This document shows, in pieces, positions 1 to 8,834 of a stretch of DNA of 64,000 nucleotides (positions are counted from its first letter, which is position 1; the number at the start of each line of letters is the position of its first letter). A program made the translations under genes and the position numbers. This DNA is from an uncultured Clostridia bacterium (lineage in GTDB: Bacteria; Bacillota; Clostridia; Christensenellales; UBA1242), in NCBI GenBank assembly GCA_930979925.1, contig CAKNIB010000005.1:19091-83090 (forward strand). Reading direction: 5' to 3'. Under the pieces are notes generated by a model, which was given only the letters and a program-made list of their open reading frames with translations, was not told the DNA's origin and ran no database searches.

Positions 1-955
1 GATTTTCTTCTTGGCAGAAAATGGCAGTACTAAGCATAGTAGTATCTATATATTGATAAAAATTTGACGAGCAACTATAGCAAAGTTCTTTGTTCTGTCT
101 AAAATACATAAACATAACATCATATAACATACTATTTATCACCGCATTTAGTGCGCTTGTTCTTCTATCAAAATATTTCTCCCTTGGGAGTTTTTCAATA
201 GCATAATCTATGGAAATTAGCGCCTTGCCCTTTTCAAAAGAGGTCTCATAGATATATGTTGGGGCCCTGTCGCCAAGGTTATCTAGTCTAGAAAAACCTA
301 GTTTTTCACCCTCTTTTAATCGAGGTGACACATATTTCTCTACCAAGTGTTTAGTCTCGTTTGGTTTAATGTTGCCGACTACGCCGATTATTAGGTTCTT
401 TTTGGTAAAATAGGTATTTATAAAATTTTCCAAGTCTTTTAGTTTGATTTTATCAAGTGACTCTACCGAGCCGGCAAAAGAAAACTCTTTATTCCTTATC
501 TCTTTGCTTTTTGCAAGTTGTTTGTTAGAAATATATGTTAGCAAACCACTATTTGTTTTGGTCCTCGTCTTTATTTCGTCATTTATTATTTTGTACTCTG
601 AGTTATAATTTTCTGGGGTATACTGGATACCTGTAAACGCCTCTGTAATAAGGTCTAAAGCTTTTTCAAACTTGTCTTTTGTCTCCTCTATCCATAAGTC
701 TACTGTATAGCCGGTTGTAGAGCCGTTTATATACTGAAACTCACGTATCTTTCTCGATTTTTCATTCCTTTCATAGCGAGACGTTGAAAAGCCGAGAAGT
801 GCATGCTCGCAAAAATGAGCAAGCCCAGCCTTGCCTATTGGGTCATTAAAGCCACCAGCCATAAAGCTAAGCCTCATAGATATACCTTTAATATCCTTTA
901 TATACTCATTTATAATCGTAATACCATCTTTGCTTTTTAAAATTTTTACATCCAT
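1..955 (-). CDS. M16 family (insulinase-like) zinc peptidase, partial
   Basis: Reading the minus strand from ATG at 955 gives an open frame that runs off the window edge, so the ORF track missed it. About 318 N-terminal residues are visible. The inverted zinc motif HFCEH lies at residues 47-51 and fits HxxEH of M16 peptidases. A downstream acidic stretch (EYKIINDEIKTR, about residue 120) is where the third zinc ligand is expected. GGAG lies 8 nt before the start. M16 proteins in Bacillota are usually about 420 residues and often occur as pairs of an active and an inactive subunit. This one carries the active-site motif, so it would be the catalytic partner. Its substrate is unknown. The C-terminus and downstream neighbours lie outside the window. 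Confidence 0.88.
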   Translation of the reverse strand, partial: MDVKILKSKDGITIINEYIKDIKGISMRLSFMAGGFNDPIGKAGLAHFCEHALLGFSTSRYERNEKSRKIREFQYINGSTTGYTVDLWIEETKDKFEKALDLITEAFTGIQYTPENYNSEYKIINDEIKTRTKTNSGLLTYISNKQLAKSKEIRNKEFSFAGSVESLDKIKLKDLENFINTYFTKKNLIIGVVGNIKPNETKHLVEKYVSPRLKEGEKLGFSRLDNLGDRAPTYIYETSFEKGKALISIDYAIEKLPREKYFDRRTSALNAVINSMLYDVMFMYFRQNKELCYSCSSNFYQYIDTTMLSTAIFCQEEN

Positions 956-1139
956 AAATTCTCCGAAAATAAATTATTTCACTTATAAAAATAATTAAAA
1001 ATTAATAAAATTATTAGGTTTTTATAAAAATTTAATAAAATTTAGCCCTTTTTGATTAAATTTTTGCAATTATTTATTTTTAAATAAAATTGTGTGATAA
1101 AAATTCCGCAAAAAAGCGGAACTTTAAAATAAAGAAAAA

Positions 1140-1637
1140 TTACTCTTCATCATTATTTTTTAAATTGAGATTGGCTTTCTTTTGGAATTTGCCGTCCTTT
1201 TTGTAAACTACAAATTTGGCGTCCTGACTCTTGCTGAGCTCTTGTACGCGAGCGAGTGCCTCCTCTTTTGTCTTTTTGCTGTCAATGACGCGCTTTGCGC
1301 CATCCTTTTTTATCTTCCACATCTTGTCCTCTTTATCAAAGATAACGCGGTACATTGACTTGCGAGCAGGCTCCTTGTTTTCTTCAACCTCTTCTTCTGC
1401 AGACTCTTTTTGTTTGCTTTGAGCTGGAGTCTTCTTCGCTTTCGGCTCAGCTTTTGTTTCCTTGCTTGTTTCTTTAGTCTCAGGTTGTGCTACCTGCTTT
1501 TCAGGAGTTTCTTTTTGCTCTTCTTTAGAAGTTTTTTCAGCCTCTTTCTCCTGAGCTTCTTTTTCTTTAGCTACTTTTTCTTGAGCTAGTCTTGCCTCTT
1601 CTTCTTTTTTCTTTTTCTTTTTACCAAAAAACCACAT
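1140..1637 (-). CDS. DUF2188-like protein with long charged N-terminal region
   Basis: A protein of 165 residues. Residues 1-90 are almost wholly Lys/Glu/Ala/Gln and should form a disordered or coiled region. Residues about 95-160 (MYRVIFDKEDKMWKIKKDGA onward) resemble the small DUF2188 beta fold, which is found as a stand-alone protein in many Firmicutes and phages and has no established function. AAGGAG precedes the start. The gene is monocistronic and divergent from the F420-ligase homologue. No membrane segment or signal is seen, so it is probably cytoplasmic. The family call rests on the pattern of the C-terminal part and is moderate. Confidence 0.7.
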   Translation of the reverse strand: MWFFGKKKKKKEEEARLAQEKVAKEKEAQEKEAEKTSKEEQKETPEKQVAQPETKETSKETKAEPKAKKTPAQSKQKESAEEEVEENKEPARKSMYRVIFDKEDKMWKIKKDGAKRVIDSKKTKEEALARVQELSKSQDAKFVVYKKDGKFQKKANLNLKNNDEE

Positions 1638-1788
1638 AATAATTCTCCTTTTACTATTAGTATTATATCATTTTTAAAAAATAATTTCAATATCTTTTAA
1701 CTTTTTTTATAAATTATTATTACAATACTTGCGCTTTTGTTTTTAATTTTTTAAAAATTATGCTATCATGATTTTATAAGGAGATAAA

Positions 1789-2970
1789 ATGAAAAATATT
1801 GGTACCATTTCTTTAGGAGTAAAAGCTCCAATTATCAGACCTGGTGACGACCTGGTTGAAATCACTGCTGAGTGTGTTATGAAGGCGGCAAAAGAGGCAA
1901 AAATTAAGTTAAAAGATCGTGATATCGTTGCGGTTACCGAGGCGGTTGTGGCAAAAAGTCAGGGCAACTTTGCAACAGTTGACGACATCGCAACCGATGT
2001 GAGAGCGAAGATGGGAGAAGGCAAGATTGGAGTTATTTTGCCAATACTTTCACGTAACCGCTTTTCTAATATTCTAAAGGGAATAGCAAGAGGCTGTGAC
2101 AGTTTGGTTATACAGCTTTCCTACCCTTTTGACGAGGTTGGTAACCCGCTTGTTTCTATTGACAGACTGTACGAGCTTGGCATAACAAACTTTAACAAGA
2201 CTTATACCGACAAGCAATTCTATAAACTAGTTGGCAAGATTGAGCATCCTTTCACTGGGCTAGACTATATTGACTACTACAAACAAATATGCGGTGAAAA
2301 GTGCCAAATAATTCTTTCAAATGACCCTACTACCATTTTAAAGTATACTAAAAAAGTGATAAGCGCAGATATTCACTCAAGGCATCGAAATAAAAACCTG
2401 CTACTCAGTCGAGGTGCTAAAAAGGTTATTACACTTGACGAGATTTTAAACGCTCCGGTAAATGGTAGTGGCTATAACGAAGAGTATGGTGTGCTTGGTT
2501 CCAACCTCTCAACCGATGAAAAGCTTAAACTATTTCCGCGTGACACCAAGAGTTTCGTTAAGAAATTGCAGAAAAAGCTCAATGAAGTAAGTGGCGTAAA
2601 GATGGAGTGCATGGTTTACGGCGATGGCGCTTTCAAAGACCCAGTTGGTGGCATTTGGGAGCTTGCCGACCCAGTTGTATCCCCTGCCTACACAATCGGT
2701 CTTGAAGGTACGCCTAATGAAATCAAATTAAAATATGTGGCTGACAATCAAATAGGAGACCTTAAAGGCAAGCAGGCAGAAGAGGCAATCAAAGAAATTA
2801 TCAGTAAAAAAGCAAAAAATTTAAAAAATCAAAATATATCACTTGGCACCACTCCTAGAAGAATAACCGACCTACTTGGGTCACTTTCTGACCTTACAAG
2901 TGGTAGTGGAGATAAAGGCACACCTATTGTTTTAATTACTGGATATTTTAATAATTACGCTGACGAATAA
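1789..2970 (+). CDS. CofE-like coenzyme F420-0:L-glutamate ligase family protein
   Basis: A protein of 393 residues. The N-terminal pattern (TISLGVKAPIIRPGDDLVEI, then DRDIVAVTEAVVAKSQGN) matches the CofE/FbiB-N fold, which adds gamma-linked glutamate to F420-0 using GTP. CofE of methanogens is about 250 residues. The longer form of about 390-400 residues is common in Firmicutes that do not otherwise make F420, so the true substrate may differ. No other F420 gene is visible here. The start has a good SD (AAGGAG), and an extended -10 (TGCTATCAT) lies just upstream at about 1761-1769. The gene ends at a strong terminator. I am confident of the family but not of the substrate. Confidence 0.8.
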   Translation: MKNIGTISLGVKAPIIRPGDDLVEITAECVMKAAKEAKIKLKDRDIVAVTEAVVAKSQGNFATVDDIATDVRAKMGEGKIGVILPILSRNRFSNILKGIARGCDSLVIQLSYPFDEVGNPLVSIDRLYELGITNFNKTYTDKQFYKLVGKIEHPFTGLDYIDYYKQICGEKCQIILSNDPTTILKYTKKVISADIHSRHRNKNLLLSRGAKKVITLDEILNAPVNGSGYNEEYGVLGSNLSTDEKLKLFPRDTKSFVKKLQKKLNEVSGVKMECMVYGDGAFKDPVGGIWELADPVVSPAYTIGLEGTPNEIKLKYVADNQIGDLKGKQAEEAIKEIISKKAKNLKNQNISLGTTPRRITDLLGSLSDLTSGSGDKGTPIVLITGYFNNYADE

Positions 2971-3041
2971 AAAATAAAATAAAAATATTAATTAAATAAA
3001 AAAATTATTAATTTTAAATTAAAAAATAGTTAATATTATAC

Positions 3042-3074
3042 AAAAACCTAAAGAAAATTAATCTTTAGGTTTTT
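3042..3074 (+). terminator. Intrinsic terminator after the CofE-like gene
   Basis: A 12-bp perfect stem (AAAAACCTAAAG / CTTTAGGTTTTT) with a 9-nt loop runs into T residues about 70 nt after the stop codon. Confidence 0.85.
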
Positions 3075-3180
3075 TAGTTATCTTTTTAATTAATTTTAAT
3101 GTTATTTTAATATTTTAATTTAATATTTATTTCATATTTTTTAATAAATATTTTATCATTATATTTTATTATTTCTATAA

Positions 3181-3855
3181 TTAATCAAAATCTACATCGC
3201 GAAGGATATTTTGTCTTAAATTCTGATATTCTGCATAAGAAATTATGCCATCCTCGTACATTTTCTTAGCCTCGGCAAGTCGTCTTTTTTGAGAAGATGA
3301 GTTATCAATTCTGTTGTAATAAATTGCTCCATAGTCTGAGCCTATACCTACAAAATAACCAACAAGAGTTAACACGACAAATATAAGTCCGCCGAAGAAG
3401 AACTGTAATACCGACATACCTATAACAGCGCCTAAGCTCTCTATTAACTGCTCTTTGGTATATTTTGAGTATGACTTGATTTTTAGCCCAACAAAAAAGC
3501 CTATTATGCCAACTATGGTAAATACTATTATGCAAACTATCACCTTAGTGCGAGTTCCGTCATAATCATAGCCGTGAGCAACTTGTGCGAGGAGGCTATC
3601 ACTCTGCACTGCAAAAACTATGCCGAGAATCACCATGCTTAAAATGCAGTACACACCAAAAATCATAGACAAAATTCCCGACCATTTAAACCAGCCGTTT
3701 TTTGTCTGCCCATTTTTAAACTTTTCAAATACCGAGCTTGTGTACTTATCGTCAACCGTTTCGTCCATATCAAGGTCCTCTGGTTTTACGTTTTGAGTAG
3801 TAGACCTAAGCTCCTCTTTCAATTCTTCTTTCATGCTATACTTTTCTTTTTTCAT
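3181..3855 (-). CDS. SHOCT-domain membrane protein
   Basis: About 224 residues from ATG 3855. The track extends to a TTG at 3873, but that codon lies inside the promoter. Three or four hydrophobic segments fill the middle (around ILSMIFGVYCILSMVILG, VIVCIIVFTIVGIIGFFVG and the FFFGGLIFVVLTLVGYFVG region). The last about 30 residues (EAKKMYEDGIISYAEYQNLR) are a SHOCT domain, the short C-terminal helix pair that often follows membrane segments. ATG 3855 lies 6 nt after a near-consensus -10, so the mRNA should be leaderless. If initiation needs a leader, the second ATG at 3834 is the alternative. The function is unknown. Confidence 0.75.
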   Translation of the reverse strand: MKKEKYSMKEELKEELRSTTQNVKPEDLDMDETVDDKYTSSVFEKFKNGQTKNGWFKWSGILSMIFGVYCILSMVILGIVFAVQSDSLLAQVAHGYDYDGTRTKVIVCIIVFTIVGIIGFFVGLKIKSYSKYTKEQLIESLGAVIGMSVLQFFFGGLIFVVLTLVGYFVGIGSDYGAIYYNRIDNSSSQKRRLAEAKKMYEDGIISYAEYQNLRQNILRDVDFD

Positions 3856-3861
3856 GCAAGT

Positions 3862-3890
3862 ATTATAGCACAAAATTATTACATTGTAAA
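3862..3890 (-). promoter_or_regulatory. Sigma-A promoter of the SHOCT gene (predicted leaderless)
   Basis: Minus strand TTTACA, 17 nt, TATAAT with TG extension (TGCTATAAT), then 6 nt to ATG 3855. Transcription should start at or beside the A of the ATG. Confidence 0.75.
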
Positions 3891-3941
3891 GATGGTAACT
3901 TTAAGAAGGTGCAAAGAAAAATTAATTGTAATAAATCATAG

Positions 3942-4973
3942 TCATACAATTATTCTCTCGCCTCTAAACTTTGAGAGGTTGGTAAGCACTTCGTATTCGG
4001 TGCTGTCAATAAGTGGTGCAAGGAGGCTGGCGTTTTCCATGATAACCACCCTATCGCCGATTTTACAGGTTATATTTGTGACATCTACCATAAAAGCGTC
4101 CATGCAAATATTGCCTGTGCTCTGCGACTGTTTGCCGTTTATCTTAACTATAAGCTTATTTGACATTTTTCTCGGAAAGCCGTCGCCATAGCCAAGTGGA
4201 ATGGTTGCTATCGTCATATCCTCTTTTGCAGTATAACCGCAAAGATAACCCACATGCTCACCAGCGCTAACCTTTTGGATGTCTACAAGCTCGCTCTCCA
4301 CGCTGAGAACTGGTTTTACAAAGTCGTTGCCATAGCCGTATGCCTCAAGCCCCACTCTGAACATATCGACATCAAGACCTTCGAAAATACTACGTCCTCC
4401 GCCAACATGTTTGATAGTTTTCCATGAGGATGGAAGAAGAGAAAGGTAGTCAAAGAATAGTTTTTTCTGTCTTTCGGTGTATTCTCTATCAGTGGTGAGC
4501 GAAGAAAAATGAGTATAGACGCCAGCAAGCTGGTAGCCCTTTTTAGTTAAAAAAGCAATAATCTTGACAAAATCTCTTTTGCTTTTAATTCCATACCTAT
4601 TCATGCCTGTGTTGATACAAAGGTGCATTTTTGGCTTTAATTTATATTTTTGCGCTATTTTTATTATCTTTTTAGCGTCATTTAATGAAAAAAGAGCAAA
4701 CGACACATCGTTAAGCATGCATATTTTATAGTCCTCGCAGGCACCAAAGACTATAATATCCTTACTTGTGTACTTTCTTGCTGATAGTCCTTCGCTTTGA
4801 TTTGATACGCCAAAAAAATCCACCCTATCATTTAAAATAGTCAATATTTCCTTCATGCCATGACCATACGCGTTAGCCTTTATCATAACGCAAGTCTTTT
4901 TGCCTGAGATTTCTTCTATCTTATCAATATTGTTAAGTAAATTATTCTTATTTAAAAAAATTTTTGAGAACAT
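3942..4973 (-). CDS. alr: Alanine racemase
   Basis: A PLP enzyme that interconverts L- and D-alanine for peptidoglycan. The PLP lysine is in VMIKANAYGHG near the N-terminus. The C-terminal beta domain has VGYLCGYTAKED, holding the second catalytic tyrosine region, and NICMDAFMVDVTN. The chosen start is ATG 4973 (MFSKIFLNKNNLL), which aligns with the usual first strand; the TTG at 4991 in the track is unlikely. The protein has 343 residues and is slightly short for Alr (360-390). The gene lies 36 nt after the LtaS-like gene, with a terminator-like hairpin across the start codon. It ends in TGA. Family call is firm. Confidence 0.93.
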   Translation of the reverse strand: MFSKIFLNKNNLLNNIDKIEEISGKKTCVMIKANAYGHGMKEILTILNDRVDFFGVSNQSEGLSARKYTSKDIIVFGACEDYKICMLNDVSFALFSLNDAKKIIKIAQKYKLKPKMHLCINTGMNRYGIKSKRDFVKIIAFLTKKGYQLAGVYTHFSSLTTDREYTERQKKLFFDYLSLLPSSWKTIKHVGGGRSIFEGLDVDMFRVGLEAYGYGNDFVKPVLSVESELVDIQKVSAGEHVGYLCGYTAKEDMTIATIPLGYGDGFPRKMSNKLIVKINGKQSQSTGNICMDAFMVDVTNITCKIGDRVVIMENASLLAPLIDSTEYEVLTNLSKFRGERIIV

Positions 4974-4994
4974 AACATTATATATTCTCAAAAA
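4954..4994 (-). terminator. Terminator-like hairpin spanning the alr start codon
   Basis: On the minus strand the arms TTTTTGAGAA and TTCTCAAAAA (10 bp, 14-nt loop) are followed by seven T. The hairpin begins 15 nt after the LtaS-like stop codon. The alr ATG lies at the end of the loop. It may end the upstream transcript, attenuate read-through, or mask alr initiation. Confidence 0.65.
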
Positions 4995-5008
4995 TCTTTT
5001 TTTGACAT

Positions 5009-7021
5009 TTAAACATAGGATGAAGTTAAATTTATTGTGCCATTTATTCCATTTTCGTAGATGGTCTCTAAAATTGATAGTTTGTTATAAAATTTATTAG
5101 CATTTTCATTAAACCTTGCTATCTCCTCCTCGGTTACATTCTCGCCCACTATAAATATATCGGTTATGTTAAGGCTGTAAATGTTTTCGGTAAACATTCC
5201 GTTAAGATAGGATACAAAGAAAGAATCTTTAATCTCCTCGCTGAAAATTGAGTAGCCAAAAAGCAGGTTTGAGTTATATGGCAGTCCGTAAATATCGCAA
5301 ATGGTAGGCAGGACATCGTAAGTATTACAAAAGTCGTCAACAAATATCCCTTCGCCGTTAGTAAGTTTTGGGCTGTATATCATAAGTGGTATGTTGTAGG
5401 CATAAGTTTCGTAATACTCAGATTTGTCAATTCCTTTCAATTTCAAGCTTAAGTCGTTATAGTAAACATTGTGGTCGGCAAAGAGTACAATTGAGGTGTT
5501 GTCTTCAAGTCCTCTTGTTTTAAGCTCGGTTATAATATTTTCAACCGTTCTATCCATATCCATGATGGCGCCTTTGTAGTGCATGAAAATTTCGTCATCT
5601 TTCTCTGGCAGGATGAAATCTGTGTTGTTTGTATTCCATTCAGCGTATTTTTCATAGTTATCTAGATAGATTTGATAGTATTCTTGAAAATATGGATTGT
5701 TGTAAGTGTATGGTCCGTGCGAGGACATCATGGTAACCATGGTCATAAATCTATCGGTATCTGGCAGGATATTGTCAATCTGATTTTTGGTAAAGTCATA
5801 GTCTGATATCCATTTACCCCAACCAGCTTTTACCTGGTCGCCGGTGTAGTCCTCTATTGTGTAAAGGTTATCAAAGCCTAGTCCCTGAGTGTGAGTTACA
5901 TCACGACCATAATAGCTTGCATCGTTGCAATGCACATAGTTGACCACAGTCTCAACGTTTCCAGAGGTTGCTTTAAATAGTTTTGGAAGAGCATAATCAA
6001 AGTTGTAGCCATTTTCAAGTGTTGCGTTTATTGAAATATCTTTTGGCATACTGCCGTTTAGGACTATACCTTCGCTGTTGTTTGTTCTGTTTCTTGCATA
6101 GAAGTTTGTAAAAACTATCGAGTTATTCCCGCTTGCAAGACTGTAAAGAGTTGGAGTGTTATACGGGTCTATACCAAACCAGTCTAAACTCTCACACAAA
6201 ATGACTATTAGATTATCGCCATATAGTGGAGCGGTTAAGTCAGCCTCGTGATAGCCTGCGTCAATGTAGTCAGAATATGACTGCAACTGGTCTTCGGGTA
6301 CCTCTTCGTTAAACATAAGGTTTAATACACTTTTTGTATAAAAGCCGTAATTACCAAACTTTTTAAAAGCGTCTAGTTTAAACTGGAAGTTATCCCAAAG
6401 GTATTTATCACTGCTTTCTATCTCGGTTTCGCCGGCAACCGTTCCAGCAAGCGAGTATTCTTGAGCCTGATAAAGTCCTAAGCCCATAGATTGTGCAAGT
6501 ATAAATAAAGCGAGTACTATTACAAATTTTGAAAAGTATTTTACTGTAAGCTTTCTTTTATTATATTTGACAAGCAAAATGCTAGCCGTAACCATAAGAG
6601 CAAAAAGTCCAAAATTAAGAAAAACTCCGCCCCAATCGATGAGGTCGATTGATAAAGATGAGGTCGCCTCACCGCCTAGATAAAATAGGTCAAAGGATAA
6701 TATATCACCAAAAATGCTATACATCGTAGAGTTTGCAATATTTAATGCGCATTGCACAAACAAAAGAAAATAGTAAAGTATCTGCACTGCAATTTTATTT
6801 TGCACTACATAGATAAGACCTGCTAGCATTAGAATGATAGCTAAATCAAAGAGAAAATAGGATGGAAGCACCATTAGATTGCCATCAGCGTTACGAAAAC
6901 CTAAATACAAAAAGTTCGCCATTTCAAATATTATCGCAAAGACGATAAATAAAAGTGGCAATAAAAAATTATTAAGTGGTATTGACTTTTCTTTTGACTT
7001 TGTTTCTTTAGATGTTTTCAT
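5009..7021 (-). CDS. LtaS-family sulfatase-like phosphoglycerol transferase
   Basis: A protein of 670 residues. Five predicted N-terminal membrane helices (residues about 15-190) precede an extracellular sulfatase-type domain. NLIVILCESLDWFG holds the metal-binding acid, NRTNNSEG is the likely nucleophile-threonine region (GTSDSE in typical LtaS), and MMSSHGPY and FADHNVYY are further metal sites. In the family these enzymes transfer glycerol phosphate from phosphatidylglycerol to build lipoteichoic acid, or decorate other glycans. LtaS is about 650 residues, so length fits. SD is GAGGT. The neighbour alr also serves wall synthesis. The first acid loop is unusual (CESLDWF), so the exact acceptor is uncertain. 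Confidence 0.85.
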   Translation of the reverse strand: MKTSKETKSKEKSIPLNNFLLPLLFIVFAIIFEMANFLYLGFRNADGNLMVLPSYFLFDLAIILMLAGLIYVVQNKIAVQILYYFLLFVQCALNIANSTMYSIFGDILSFDLFYLGGEATSSLSIDLIDWGGVFLNFGLFALMVTASILLVKYNKRKLTVKYFSKFVIVLALFILAQSMGLGLYQAQEYSLAGTVAGETEIESSDKYLWDNFQFKLDAFKKFGNYGFYTKSVLNLMFNEEVPEDQLQSYSDYIDAGYHEADLTAPLYGDNLIVILCESLDWFGIDPYNTPTLYSLASGNNSIVFTNFYARNRTNNSEGIVLNGSMPKDISINATLENGYNFDYALPKLFKATSGNVETVVNYVHCNDASYYGRDVTHTQGLGFDNLYTIEDYTGDQVKAGWGKWISDYDFTKNQIDNILPDTDRFMTMVTMMSSHGPYTYNNPYFQEYYQIYLDNYEKYAEWNTNNTDFILPEKDDEIFMHYKGAIMDMDRTVENIITELKTRGLEDNTSIVLFADHNVYYNDLSLKLKGIDKSEYYETYAYNIPLMIYSPKLTNGEGIFVDDFCNTYDVLPTICDIYGLPYNSNLLFGYSIFSEEIKDSFFVSYLNGMFTENIYSLNITDIFIVGENVTEEEIARFNENANKFYNKLSILETIYENGINGTINLTSSYV

Positions 7022-7146
7022 TTTTACCTCTAGTTTTCCCTAAAAAGTTAGTTTTTATGTTATTAAAATTATATATTATATATTATATAACAAATAAAAC
7101 ATTTTTGCAAGAGTAAATCTCTTAAAAATCTAAATTATTATCATTA

Positions 7147-7178
7147 AATAAAAAACGTTTCTAAGTTGAAACGTCTTT
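7147..7178 (-). terminator. Intrinsic terminator after the Ser/Lys-rich membrane protein
   Basis: Stem ACGTTTC/GAAACGT with 6-nt loop; the minus strand continues as a T run. Confidence 0.75.
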
Positions 7179-7197
7179 TAAAACTTTGTTTTTTGTT

Positions 7198-7542
7198 CTA
7201 TATCAAGCAAAGTGGGACTATAATACCTGCAATAACTATTAGCAAACAAATTACGTAAAGTACTTTCCATACAACTGGTTTTGATCTTACATAACGCCAT
7301 GCAAGAATTGCAACGATAACAATCATAATTGCTGTAGCAATACCTTGCAATGCTTTGATTACTGTATTTAATTTGCTTGCATTTATAGCTGACAAAATAA
7401 GTGATACAGCATATAAGAAAGTTACAGCAACAATAGTCCAAAATGAAATTTTGTTAAGTCCCCAAACTGTCTTTTTAGAGCTAGATGAGCTTGAAGATTT
7501 ACTGCTACTTGATTTTGTTGTTGATGATTTTTTAGTTGCCAT
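7198..7542 (-). CDS. Small membrane protein with Ser/Lys-rich N-terminus
   Basis: A protein of 114 residues that I do not recognise. Residues 1-25 are nearly all Ser, Lys and Thr (a low-complexity basic tail). Three hydrophobic segments follow (around FWTIVAVTFLYAVSLILSA, TAIMIVIVAILAW and VLYVICLLIVIAGIIVPLCL). A good SD (AGGAGG) sits before the ATG and a terminator follows the stop codon, so it is a self-contained unit. Many small Firmicute membrane proteins share this layout and no function can be assigned. Confidence 0.75.
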   Translation of the reverse strand: MATKKSSTTKSSSSKSSSSSSSKKTVWGLNKISFWTIVAVTFLYAVSLILSAINASKLNTVIKALQGIATAIMIVIVAILAWRYVRSKPVVWKVLYVICLLIVIAGIIVPLCLI

Positions 7543-7653
7543 TTATCTATCCTCCTATATTTAATTATACACTCTTTGTTCTTTATTGTCAACGCATAAA
7601 ATAAATTATTTTATTATTTTATCAAAAAATATAGCGAAAAACAATTTTTATTA

Positions 7654-7890
7654 TCATTTTTTATCTTTTCTATTATCATTTTTTATCTCTTTTATTTTAT
7701 CGCTTTGCATGACAAGCAAAGGCAAGTACTCTTCCCAGCGATAGCTACGAATAGGCATAGGTCGATGGTCTGAAAAATATAGGACAAGCGCTGGCCTTAT
7801 ACCATTGTAATCGTCAACAAATTGATAGCCGATAAGCCTGCCTGACAAAATTAGTTTTTTAATCTCTGCGTGATAGTTGTAATATGCCAT
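7654..7890 (-). CDS. Hypothetical protein, 78 residues
   Basis: A short protein with an aromatic-rich beta-like centre (LIGYQFVDDYNGIRPALVLY) and a basic C-terminus. I do not recognise it. No clear SD precedes the ATG (GCGAG is the best), and no -10 is placed for leaderless initiation, so the start is uncertain. Codon use resembles the neighbours and no overlapping better ORF exists. Probably real, function unknown. Confidence 0.55.
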   Translation of the reverse strand: MAYYNYHAEIKKLILSGRLIGYQFVDDYNGIRPALVLYFSDHRPMPIRSYRWEEYLPLLVMQSDKIKEIKNDNRKDKK

Positions 7891-7975
7891 TTTACTCGCT
7901 TTTTAATAAAAAATTAGAATTTTTCACCATTTTTCGACTTTTTTCTTATATTTTTTACATATTTTATCTAATTAT

Positions 7976-8761
7976 TCATCCCAGTGCGACGTCAAGTATC
8001 ATCATAAGTACAAAGCCAAAGATAAATCCCCAAGAGCCGATATTGCTTGGATGGCTGTTTTTGGCATCAGGGAGAAGCTCCTCGGCAACAACAAAGAGCA
8101 TGGCTCCAGCTGAGAAGGATAAAAACCATGGCATCAGATGTGAAAGGCTGGTTGATAGCCATATGCCAACGCATGCCATTATAGGCTCGACAAGTCCGCT
8201 AAGCGTTCCAAAGAGAAAAGCTTTTTTCTTGGAGCCAAGTTGCTCCTTCATTGGCAGACTTATAGCGCTACCCTCAGGGAAGTTTTGAAGTCCTATCCCA
8301 ATAGCAAGCCAAAGCGCCGACATAAAAGCTGACACCTCCCCGATTATAAAGGCATTGCCATACGCAAGTCCGACCGCGAGGCCTTCTGGCACATTATGTA
8401 AAGTGACCGCTAAAAATAGTTTGCCAGACTTACTTAATCTCTGTTTTTGACCGCTTTTTCTATCTTTTTTAAGTAAATATGGTAAGACCTTATCCATGAT
8501 TACTAAAAAGATGCAACCAAGTATAATTCCGCAAGAGGCAGGTAAGAAGTCGAGGTTCCCTAAATTTTCTGACTGTTCTATTGATGGCAAGATTAGCGAC
8601 CAGACAGAAGCGGCAATCATAAGCCCTGAGGCAAAACCTAAAAATAGGCTATTTGCTTTTTCGCTTATTTTATTTTTAAAGAGAAAAACGACTGCCGAAC
8701 CGAGAGTGGTCATTAAAAATATAAAAGATATGCCGATAATGGTGATAGCAATATTGCTCAT
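7976..8761 (-). CDS. ZIP family divalent metal transporter
   Basis: A protein of 261 residues with about eight membrane helices. The paired metal-binding helices are clear: LHNVPEGLAVGLAYG in TM4 and LQNFPEGSAISLP in TM5, matching the HNxPEG and EG signatures of ZIP proteins such as ZupT. These carry zinc, manganese or iron into the cytoplasm. A basic, lysine-rich loop (KKDRKSGQKQR) lies before TM4. The first SD-linked ATG (AAGGA) was chosen. The gene ends with TGA, and a stop three codons later would serve if UGA were read. No metal-responsive operator is recognised. Confidence 0.9.
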   Translation of the reverse strand: MSNIAITIIGISFIFLMTTLGSAVVFLFKNKISEKANSLFLGFASGLMIAASVWSLILPSIEQSENLGNLDFLPASCGIILGCIFLVIMDKVLPYLLKKDRKSGQKQRLSKSGKLFLAVTLHNVPEGLAVGLAYGNAFIIGEVSAFMSALWLAIGIGLQNFPEGSAISLPMKEQLGSKKKAFLFGTLSGLVEPIMACVGIWLSTSLSHLMPWFLSFSAGAMLFVVAEELLPDAKNSHPSNIGSWGFIFGFVLMMILDVALG

Positions 8762-8834
8762 TGGTATTCCTTTTTCCGCACTGCCCCTAATAACAATATA
8801 AAATAATTAAGTAAAAATGTGACAAAAAAAAGAG

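Noticed and set aside
3793-4191. ORFs opposite real genes in the track (for example 3793-4191, 9788-10249, 16957-17424, 25906-26337)
   Set aside because: They lie antisense to recognised genes, have no SD and show no family pattern.
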